A DNA stretch of 11,401 nucleotides from Fidelibacterota bacterium. GTDB lineage: Bacteria; Fidelibacterota; JAANXI01. The position numbers were made by a program, and so were the translations under genes. Below the pieces are notes generated by a model, which was given only the letters and a program-made list of their open reading frames with translations, searched no databases and was not told the origin of the DNA. Below, in pieces: positions 1 through 5,519 of this stretch (positions are counted from its first letter, which is position 1; the number at the start of each line of letters is the position of its first letter). Location: NCBI GenBank assembly GCA_018263365.1, contig JAANXI010000012.1, positions 1 to 11,401 of the forward strand, written 5' to 3'.

Positions 1-120
1 GTTGAGCGCGAAGGCACCGCGGAAATCCTCGACAGCCCCTCCGGGTATGCCTCCGGTTTCGCGAAACCTTTTCATCTCAACATCTTGGCACATTTCATCC
101 ACAACAATCACTCAATTTAG
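1..120 (+). CDS. C-terminal end of an unrecognised protein (partial, doubtful)
   Basis: Frame 1 of the plus strand is open from the left edge for 39 codons and ends with TAG at 118-120. It uses mostly C/G third positions (GGC, ACC, GCG, ATC, CTC, GAC, AGC), like the other genes here. If real, its stop overlaps the stop of sdhB (117-119), giving tail-to-tail convergent genes. The visible peptide ends in LAHFIHNNHSI and shows no motif I recognise. The opposite strand is also open here: from a GTG whose first base lies near 100, leftwards to the edge (starting VDEMCQDVEMKRF), which could instead be a gene downstream of sdhB. That start has only a weak GAGTGA ahead of it. The fragment is too short to decide between the two, and no function is offered. 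Confidence 0.35.
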   Translation, partial: VEREGTAEILDSPSGYASGFAKPFHLNILAHFIHNNHSI

Positions 121-812
121 GTGAAAGTAATCGCGTTTTTCAGTTCAGCAATTGCCTGAGTGACATTGATTTCACGCGGACAGGCATCGGTGCAGTTAAA
201 GATAGTATGGCAGCGCCAGACGCCGTCTTTATCATTCAAAACCTCCAGCCGTTCCTGCGCTCCTTCATCTCTGCTGTCGAATATAAAGCGATGGGCGTTC
301 ACAAAAGCAGCGGGTCCAATGTACTCCCCGTTTGTCCAGAATGACGGACATGCTGTAGTGCAAATACCGCACATGATGCATTTTGTGGTGTCATCGAAGC
401 GCTCACGCTCCTCTATCGACTGATGGCGTTCACGCGACGGGGGCAGTTCGTCATTGATCAAATACGGTTTGACCTCTTCCAGATGTTCAAAGAACGGATC
501 GAAATCCGTGACTAAATCCTTCAGGACATCCATCCCCTTAATCGGCGCAACTTTGATGGTATCAGCCTTCAAATCCTGGACTAGCGTCTGGCAAGCCAGC
601 CGGTTGATCCCGTTGATCATCATTGCATCGGATCCGCAAACGCCGTGCGCACAGGAATAACGAAATGTCAGTGTTCCGTCGATAGTTCGTTTGATATCCA
701 GCAGCGCATCCAGAATACGATCCTTGGGCTCGACATCCAGTTGGTAATCTTCCCAGTGCGGTTGACTGTCAGTTTCGGGGTTGTATCGCTGAATTTTGAA
801 TGTGACCTGCAT
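117..812 (-). CDS. sdhB: Succinate dehydrogenase/fumarate reductase iron-sulfur subunit SdhB
   Basis: This is the iron-sulfur subunit of complex II. It passes electrons from the FAD in SdhA through [2Fe-2S], [4Fe-4S] and [3Fe-4S] clusters to quinone in the membrane anchor, on the cytoplasmic side. The 231-residue protein has the usual family length. The N-terminal ferredoxin domain carries SCAHGVCGSD with Cys54, Cys59, Asp62 and Cys74. An Asp as the third ligand is also known in E. coli SdhB. The C-terminal domain has CIMCGICTTACP (Cys145, 148, 151, 155) and Cys201, Cys207 and Cys211 (NCTDACP), which supply the other two clusters. A longer in-frame start at 908 exists but would add 32 residues that merely read through the end of sdhA. 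The ATG at 812 has a GAGGA 6 nt upstream and begins MQVTFKIQRYNP, a normal SdhB start. The gap to sdhA is 19 bp, and it is the last gene of sdhCDAB. Confidence 0.97.
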   Translation of the reverse strand: MQVTFKIQRYNPETDSQPHWEDYQLDVEPKDRILDALLDIKRTIDGTLTFRYSCAHGVCGSDAMMINGINRLACQTLVQDLKADTIKVAPIKGMDVLKDLVTDFDPFFEHLEEVKPYLINDELPPSRERHQSIEERERFDDTTKCIMCGICTTACPSFWTNGEYIGPAAFVNAHRFIFDSRDEGAQERLEVLNDKDGVWRCHTIFNCTDACPREINVTQAIAELKNAITFT

Positions 813-818
813 ATAGAA

Positions 819-823
819 TCCTC
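819..823 (-). promoter_or_regulatory. Ribosome binding site fixing the sdhB start
   Basis: On the minus strand, GAGGA sits 6 nt before the ATG at 812, inside the 19-nt gap between the sdhA stop and sdhB. This favours the short SdhB form over the extended frame that begins within sdhA. Confidence 0.7.
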
Positions 824-831
824 GCTTCGGA

Positions 832-2559
832 TTAGTACTTCCGTTCCTTCGGTTGAAATTCGGTAATAACGACCGGCTTATAGTCCATTGAGATATTGCC
901 TTCGTCATCTAGATAAGCCAGGGAGTGCTTCAGCCAGTTTTCGTCGTCGCGATCCTGGAAATCCTCCCGGTAATGCGCGCCGCGGCTCTCCTGCCGCGCC
1001 AGCGCCGACTCGACAATGGCAGATGAAAAATCCAGCAGATAGCCCAACTCAATCGCATCAAGCAGATCCGTATTGAAAAAACTGCCCTTATCCATGATAG
1101 AAATATTTTGAAAGCGCTCCTTCAGATCGGCCAGGATGCTTTGCATTTTCGTCAGTGTCTCTTTGCTTCGAAAGACGGAGACGTTGTCCATCATTTCGCG
1201 TTGCAGTTCAGTCCGAATTTCCTCGGGAGATTCATCACCGTCCGACTCCTTGATCCATCGAATCCGTTCCTCCAGGTCAGTTGCGGGTGCCTCCGGCATA
1301 GCGGAGAATTCGGCATTCTGCACAAATTTCGCAATATGACGTCCGGAGCGACGCCCGTAGACCACCAGGTCGAGTAATGAATTCGTTCCAAGGCGATTCG
1401 CGCCATGCACAGAGACGCACGCGCTCTCGCCGGCGGCGTACAAGCCAGTAACTGGTGTATTATCGGAGTCGTATACCACCTGGCCGTCCACATTGGTCGG
1501 TATGCCGCCCATAGCATAGTGGCACGTCGGCTGAACAGGAATCGGTTCGTCTGCAGGCTCAATGCCCAGATACGTCCGCGTAAAAAAGGAGATATCAGGT
1601 AGTTTTTCTTCCAGAACTTCCGATCCCAGGTGCGTAAGGTCTAACAGCACGTAATCTTCGCCATTGATGCCCCGGCCTTCCTGCACTTCCTGATAAATGG
1701 CGCGGGAGACCATATCCCTGGGCGCCAGGTCTTTGATGGAAGGCGCGTATTTTTCCATGAATCGTTCCCCCTCGTTATTCCGAAGGATGCCACCTTCCCC
1801 CCGGGCGCCTTCTGTAATCAACACGCCGAGTTTACGCAGTCCGGTGGGATGAAACTGGACGAATTCCATATCTTCGAGCGGAACGCCGCGCCGGAATACG
1901 ATTGCCATCCCGTCGCCGGTATAGGCGTGGGCGTTGGACGTGATTTTAAAAGCCCGGCCGTAGCCACCGGTGGCGAATAAGACCGCTTTGGCATGAAAGA
2001 CGTGAATTTCGCCGGTCTTGATTTCGATGGCGACCACCCCTTTACAGACATTATCCTCAATGATGACATCGGCCACATGAAATTCGTTGAAAAAGCGTAC
2101 ATGCTGCTTCATACACTGCTCGAACAGCGTATGCAGGATCATGTGGCCGGTCCGATCAGCGGCATAACACGCCCGCCGGACAGCCTTTTCTCCGTAATTT
2201 CGGGTGTGGCCACCAAACGGGCGCTGAGCGATCTTACCGTCTTCAGTCCGGCTGAACGGCAGCCCGAAGTGCTCCATTTCGATGACCGCATCCACGGCAT
2301 CTCTGCAGAGGATTTCAATGGCATCCTGATCACCGAGATAGTCGCTCCCCTTGACCGTATCATACATGTGCCATTTCCAGTGATCCTCTTCATGGTTGCC
2401 AAGCGCCGCGCTCATGCCGCCCTGGGCAGCGCCGGTATGCGATCGCACCGGATATAATTTACTGAGGACTGCCACATTCGCGGTTTTCGAGGCTTCCAGC
2501 GCCGCGCGGAGCCCCGCGCCGCCCGCTCCTACAATAACTACGTCAAATTGATGTACCAT
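832..2559 (-). CDS. sdhA: Succinate dehydrogenase flavoprotein subunit SdhA
   Basis: This is the catalytic subunit of complex II. It oxidises succinate to fumarate (or the reverse) with covalently bound FAD on the cytoplasmic face of the membrane. The 575-residue protein is full length for the short bacterial type. A Rossmann FAD motif VGAGGAGLRAALEA begins near residue 10. SHTGAAQGG contains His41, the expected covalent FAD attachment site. Substrate-site residues are visible as FHPTG (His237), TEGARGEGG (249-257), LAPRDMVSR with Arg281 as the likely proton-shuttling Arg, HYAMGG with His347, and HGANRLGTNSL with Arg389. The C-terminal helical and capping region follows (ARQESRGAHYREDF). The ATG lies 1 nt after the sdhD stop. 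A GGTGGA before it lies in the end of sdhD, which suggests translational coupling. Several open frames run antisense to this gene; I regard them as shadows. Confidence 0.98.
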   Translation of the reverse strand: MVHQFDVVIVGAGGAGLRAALEASKTANVAVLSKLYPVRSHTGAAQGGMSAALGNHEEDHWKWHMYDTVKGSDYLGDQDAIEILCRDAVDAVIEMEHFGLPFSRTEDGKIAQRPFGGHTRNYGEKAVRRACYAADRTGHMILHTLFEQCMKQHVRFFNEFHVADVIIEDNVCKGVVAIEIKTGEIHVFHAKAVLFATGGYGRAFKITSNAHAYTGDGMAIVFRRGVPLEDMEFVQFHPTGLRKLGVLITEGARGEGGILRNNEGERFMEKYAPSIKDLAPRDMVSRAIYQEVQEGRGINGEDYVLLDLTHLGSEVLEEKLPDISFFTRTYLGIEPADEPIPVQPTCHYAMGGIPTNVDGQVVYDSDNTPVTGLYAAGESACVSVHGANRLGTNSLLDLVVYGRRSGRHIAKFVQNAEFSAMPEAPATDLEERIRWIKESDGDESPEEIRTELQREMMDNVSVFRSKETLTKMQSILADLKERFQNISIMDKGSFFNTDLLDAIELGYLLDFSSAIVESALARQESRGAHYREDFQDRDDENWLKHSLAYLDDEGNISMDYKPVVITEFQPKERKY

Positions 2560-2560
2560 A

Positions 2561-2932
2561 TTAATATTCCACCGGTTTGTGTATCACAATGATTGCTGTC
2601 GTTCCAACGAGAAAAACGGCAAAGATGAAAATGTACATGATCGTGGTAATGGCGACGCGCCAACCCGGATGGGTAATGTAATCATCGATGATCATCTTCA
2701 ACCCGTTCGCCCCGTGATACAGCGCGAAGATCAGGAAAGAAAATTCAAAGGTCTTCCAGTACGGGTTTGCCAGTTTGCTGATGGCCAGGTCATAACTGAT
2801 ATTGCTGACGCCTTCAACAAAGTGATAGACGCCGAAGTGGAACAGTACCTGGAAGAACAGGATAGCGCCGGTGATCCGTTGCAGATACCATCCGATGGCG
2901 CCGGAATTGCTGGTTGTATGTTTCAGACTCAT
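2561..2932 (-). CDS. sdhD: Succinate dehydrogenase membrane anchor subunit SdhD
   Basis: This is one of two small hydrophobic subunits that hold SdhAB on the membrane and help form the heme b and quinone sites. The 123 residues contain three predicted membrane helices at about 15-38, 61-83 and 94-117. Helix 2 carries YHGANGLKMIIDDY. His73 sits where the E. coli SdhD heme ligand (His71) lies, and Asp84-Tyr85 matches the Asp82-Tyr83 pair of its quinone site. A second histidine, His32, lies in helix 1 after QRITG. The segment HGxNGL(K/R)xIIDDY resembles actinobacterial SdhD. The start has AGGGAGGA 8-9 nt upstream, lying partly over the sdhC stop, and the gap to sdhC is 15 bp. Assignment as SdhD rather than SdhC rests on gene order and the DDY motif. 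Confidence 0.93.
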   Translation of the reverse strand: MSLKHTTSNSGAIGWYLQRITGAILFFQVLFHFGVYHFVEGVSNISYDLAISKLANPYWKTFEFSFLIFALYHGANGLKMIIDDYITHPGWRVAITTIMYIFIFAVFLVGTTAIIVIHKPVEY

Positions 2933-2947
2933 AATGGTTATTCCTCC

Positions 2948-3283
2948 CTATGTCCAGAGAAAATAAGCGCCGGCGAGAAACACGATGCCTGTGACGATAT
3001 ATGTTGCCCATAACAGCGGTTTTGGATACCGGGATCCACTGGCAAAATCCAGCAGAATCACTCGCAGACCGTTCACGGCATGGAACATAATTGCTGCGAA
3101 CAGAAAAATTTCCAGGACCTTGAACAGTGGGGTATTGTACATGGCGATGACCTGGTTAAACTCTTTGGGCCCTTTGGCGATACTGTACATCCCCTCAATG
3201 TGGATAATGATAAAGATCACGAGCCCGACCCCGCTGAGTCGGTGCAGTATCCACGATAACATCCCTCCTCGCCATTTATACAT
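2948..3283 (-). CDS. sdhC: Succinate dehydrogenase cytochrome b556 subunit SdhC
   Basis: This is the first gene of the sdhCDAB operon and the second membrane anchor of complex II. The 111 residues hold three predicted membrane helices at about 10-34, 54-78 and 89-110. The family signature HRLSG (His14-Arg15) is present; Arg15 corresponds to the quinone-site Arg31 of E. coli. FHAVNGLRVILLDF in helix 2 places His68 at the E. coli heme ligand His84. His28 in helix 1 is an additional possible ligand. By alignment on the HR pair, the E. coli quinone-site Ser27 position holds Trp11. The order W-x-x-H-R, and the whole helix 1 to helix 2 pattern, resemble mycobacterial SdhC. The start is preceded by GGAGGAGG about 6 nt away. 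A second GAGGAGG sits directly before Met8, too close to drive that codon, so Met1 is preferred. Confidence 0.94.
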   Translation of the reverse strand: MYKWRGGMLSWILHRLSGVGLVIFIIIHIEGMYSIAKGPKEFNQVIAMYNTPLFKVLEIFLFAAIMFHAVNGLRVILLDFASGSRYPKPLLWATYIVTGIVFLAGAYFLWT

Positions 3284-3352
3284 AAAAATCCTCCTCCAAT
3301 TCGTCCATGCAGGAATTACACGTGAGATAACAATTAATGTTCTGTTTATCGG

Positions 3353-3379
3353 ATAATATCATGAGAAAATAGCTGTAAA
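3353..3379 (-). promoter_or_regulatory. sdhC: Candidate promoter of the sdhCDAB operon
   Basis: On the minus strand, TTTACA (3379-3374) and TATTAT (3358-3353) are each one mismatch from the sigma70 hexamers, but they are only 15 nt apart. The -10 lies about 70 nt before the sdhC ATG. Between it and the gene is a near-palindrome AACAATTAATGTT (3329-3341), a possible operator. The spacing is poor, so this is a weak call. Some promoter must lie in this 254-bp divergent region. Confidence 0.28.
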
Positions 3380-3397
3380 AATATCACCGAATCGGCG

Positions 3398-3427
3398 TTG
3401 AAAAGCAAGCGATATCTATGATATAAT
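3398..3427 (+). promoter_or_regulatory. Sigma70-type promoter for the 3538-5381 gene pair
   Basis: TTGAAA (3398-3403) and a perfect TATAAT (3422-3427) are separated by 18 nt, facing the gene at 3538. The predicted leader is about 100 nt. It contains a small inverted repeat ATCCT/AGGAT (3452-3456 and 3462-3466) and nothing else obvious. It is the best promoter match seen in the window. It overlaps the region that should also drive sdhCDAB on the other strand, so the two units could share control. Confidence 0.55.
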
Positions 3428-3537
3428 CAGGAGCTTGTGGTGCGTTGGCGGATCCTTTTACAGGATTTGTTTCCAGTTGTATTTTCTCCTGGAATGGGTA
3501 AATTTAACTCTTTACGTGAAAACAAAAGTGAGTCCGT

Positions 3538-4089
3538 ATGCTTGAAGACCTGCAACGATGGGCTGAACTGAAAAAATTACGGCGGAGATTTCGAAAAGAA
3601 GGCACGGAGCCGATTTCCTTTAGCCGGGCCGTGGCAGACGTCCGGCAGATTTTGATCTGTGTCCCCTGGCCTTACAGCGAATTTCGGATTGCCCGGTATG
3701 TACTGAAATTTCTGGCCAGAGATGACACGAGCCACGAGATCACGTTCGTGGCTCCCGATGCCTATAAAGACAGCATTCCCAAACGGTCGCAGGACCGGAT
3801 TATTGCCTTAAACGGCGCAGCCCGGGATGACCTTGGACGCTTTGTGGAGTCCGTGGAGGAGAAAGTATTGGATACAGCCTACCAGGCAACAGCCGATTTG
3901 AACACCGACTTTGATTTCGGCGTCTCACTGTTATGCCGGAAATCCGATGCCCCGTTGCGGATCGGATTTGCGTCGGAATACGCGGATATTTTCTATAATA
4001 TTGAAATCCAAAAACCCGAAAATAAGTTCTTGCTGGAAGGAGCCTATCGAAGCATCCAACGGATTTTGGCACTCGAGACAAAATCCTGA
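3538..4089 (+). CDS. Hypothetical protein resembling the N-terminal half of a heptosyltransferase-like (GT9) enzyme
   Basis: This is a soluble 183-residue protein with no signal peptide or membrane segment. The N-terminus is very basic and charged (LKKLRRRFRKE, residues 11-21). A beta-alpha unit follows with RQILICVPWP (36-45), and then HEITFVAP (66-73). A later stretch reads DFDFGVSLLCRKSDAPLRIG (124-143) followed by FASEYADIFYN. That order (first strand, second strand, then a region ending in RIGF) resembles the N-terminal Rossmann lobe of GT9 heptosyltransferases, which carry a similar R-I-G-F. The C-terminal nucleotide-sugar-binding lobe is absent, so activity as a normal GT-B enzyme is doubtful. 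The start has only a weak SD (AGTGAG). The gene is followed after 35 nt by the GlmU-like gene, probably in one transcript, which hints at a role in envelope sugar metabolism. The resemblance is from pattern only; a domain of unknown function is the safe description. Confidence 0.8.
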   Translation: MLEDLQRWAELKKLRRRFRKEGTEPISFSRAVADVRQILICVPWPYSEFRIARYVLKFLARDDTSHEITFVAPDAYKDSIPKRSQDRIIALNGAARDDLGRFVESVEEKVLDTAYQATADLNTDFDFGVSLLCRKSDAPLRIGFASEYADIFYNIEIQKPENKFLLEGAYRSIQRILALETKS

Positions 4090-4124
4090 CCGGCTTCCTG
4101 GCATCCACGAAGGGTAACAGCGAT

Positions 4125-5381
4125 ATGAATTTATGCATTTTTGAAGATCCACTGGTTCGGGGCGCCTTCCCGATTACCTATATGCGTCCCGTATTCGAAA
4201 TGCGCTGTGGGATGCTTACGCTGCGCCAAAAAATTGAACACCGGTTTTCCGGCGATCAGATTATTTATTATGTCCGGGATTATCTCAAAGATGTGTTGGC
4301 TGAGCAGTACCCGGATGCGCTGATCAATCAGCTGCCGCAAGAGGATACGCTCTTCGTGAACGGACGGCTCCTGTTCAATGAATTTTACGAGTTCGCCGAG
4401 CACGGCGACCAGTCAATACGGTACCGGAAAAACGATACGGTAGTCGTAGCATTTCTTCCGGGCCGTGACATCGGTCGAGTACAGGAACAGGGCGAGCATC
4501 ACTTCCTGTCATTCGCTTCCGTAGACTTTAACGAAACGCATGAGGTGGACTGTCGGCTGTTCCGGTATCCCTGGGAATTTGTCAAAGCCAACGCTTCCGA
4601 AATCGAGGCCGATATTCCGCGGAGGAATTTAACCCGAACAGTCGATCCGGAAAAGTTCGACCATTCGCATATTTTGAACCCGGATCAGGTGTATCTTGGC
4701 GAGAATGTGGTGATTAAGCCGAGCGGGGTTTTGGATGCAACGACCGGGCCGATCATCATCGACGATAACGTGGAAATCGGTCATAACTCCACGATCCTCG
4801 GGCCGTGTTACATCGGTGCGAATTCTAAGATATCTGCTGTAGCGAACATTAAGGGTAAGGTTTCCATGGGACCGGTGTGCAAGGTCGGCGGAGAAGTCGG
4901 TGAGACCATTATCCAGGGATATAGTAATAAAAAGCACGAGGGCTTTTTGGGCGGGGCCTATGTGGGTAAATGGGTCAATCTGGGCGCCAGCACCAACAAC
5001 AGTGATTTAAAAAATAATTACGCTCCCGTGTCAGTGCCGGTGAACGGCGAGTTGATTGATACAGGTATGCAGTTCTACGGCTGCATACTTGGCGATCATA
5101 CCAAGACCGCGATTGGGACGAAGATCAATACCGGCTCCTCGTACGGGATCGGCTGTAATATCTTTGGAGCAGGCTTTCCTCCCAAGTTTATTCCCTCATT
5201 TTCCTGGGGCGAGTCGGAAAAACTCGTGGAGTATCATCTGGAAAGTATGCTGGAAACAGCCGCCATGGTCATGGGGCGCCGGGATATTCCCATGACCCGG
5301 GCTTACAAATCCCTGCTGAAGCAGATCTTTACGTTAACCGACAAAGAGCGCGAAAATTACCTGCAAACCCAGTCCATGTAA
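4125..5381 (+). CDS. GlmU-like bifunctional sugar-phosphate nucleotidyltransferase/acetyltransferase (alt_bact_glmX type)
   Basis: The likely role is UDP-N-acetylglucosamine formation in the cytoplasm, by acetylating glucosamine-1-phosphate and then uridylylating it, for peptidoglycan and LPS precursors. The N-terminal region (about 1-180) starts MNLCIFEDP and continues TYMRPVFEMRCGMLTLRQK. That is the start pattern of the alternative GlmU family of Bacteroidetes and relatives, without the canonical LxAGxGTRM loop of GlmU. Residues 183-360 are a left-handed beta-helix of hexapeptide repeats (IIIDDNVEIGHNSTILGPCYIG). Conserved active-site-like segments follow: KVGGEVGETIIQGYSNKK (253-270) and NLGASTNNSDLKNNY (285-299). 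A helical tail of about 50 residues ends the 418-residue protein. The start has GAAGGGT 9 nt upstream and lies 35 nt after the preceding gene. The family is confident; substrates are inferred and a different sugar phosphate remains possible. Confidence 0.88.
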   Translation: MNLCIFEDPLVRGAFPITYMRPVFEMRCGMLTLRQKIEHRFSGDQIIYYVRDYLKDVLAEQYPDALINQLPQEDTLFVNGRLLFNEFYEFAEHGDQSIRYRKNDTVVVAFLPGRDIGRVQEQGEHHFLSFASVDFNETHEVDCRLFRYPWEFVKANASEIEADIPRRNLTRTVDPEKFDHSHILNPDQVYLGENVVIKPSGVLDATTGPIIIDDNVEIGHNSTILGPCYIGANSKISAVANIKGKVSMGPVCKVGGEVGETIIQGYSNKKHEGFLGGAYVGKWVNLGASTNNSDLKNNYAPVSVPVNGELIDTGMQFYGCILGDHTKTAIGTKINTGSSYGIGCNIFGAGFPPKFIPSFSWGESEKLVEYHLESMLETAAMVMGRRDIPMTRAYKSLLKQIFTLTDKERENYLQTQSM

Positions 5382-5470
5382 AACGATCTTTTTTGGCGTG
5401 TAGACTGCCGAATCCACTTTGTTCTTTCTGTCCGATCTATTACATTTATTTCAGTATTTAATAACTGATT

Positions 5471-5503
5471 CTCAGGTATTTGTTGCGACAAATATCCGCT
5501 GAG
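5471..5503 (+). promoter_or_regulatory. Hairpin/operator-like inverted repeat just upstream of the acyl-CoA dehydrogenase RBS
   Basis: CTCAG (5471-5475) pairs with CTGAG (5499-5503), and inside it TATTTGT (5477-5483) pairs perfectly with ACAAATA (5488-5494) around a TGCG loop. The structure ends a few bases before the GAGGAG ribosome binding site of the gene at 5520. It could be a repressor operator near the promoter or a leader hairpin. No T-run follows, so it is not an intrinsic terminator. The rest of the 138-bp gap shows no gene and no clear terminator after the GlmU-like gene. Confidence 0.5.
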
Positions 5504-5519
5504 AGCGAGGAGAGAAATT

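Noticed and set aside
813..908. N-terminal extension of SdhB to an upstream in-frame ATG
   Set aside because: The extra 32 residues only read through the sdhA 3' end and do not look like SdhB. The ATG at 812 has its own SD.
1993..2457. 154-codon plus-strand frame inside sdhA
   Set aside because: It is antisense to well conserved SdhA residues, has no ribosome binding site, and shows no motif.
3452..3466. Small inverted repeat ATCCT/AGGAT in the leader before the gene at 3538
   Set aside because: At five base pairs it is too short to distinguish from chance, and no known leader structure matches.
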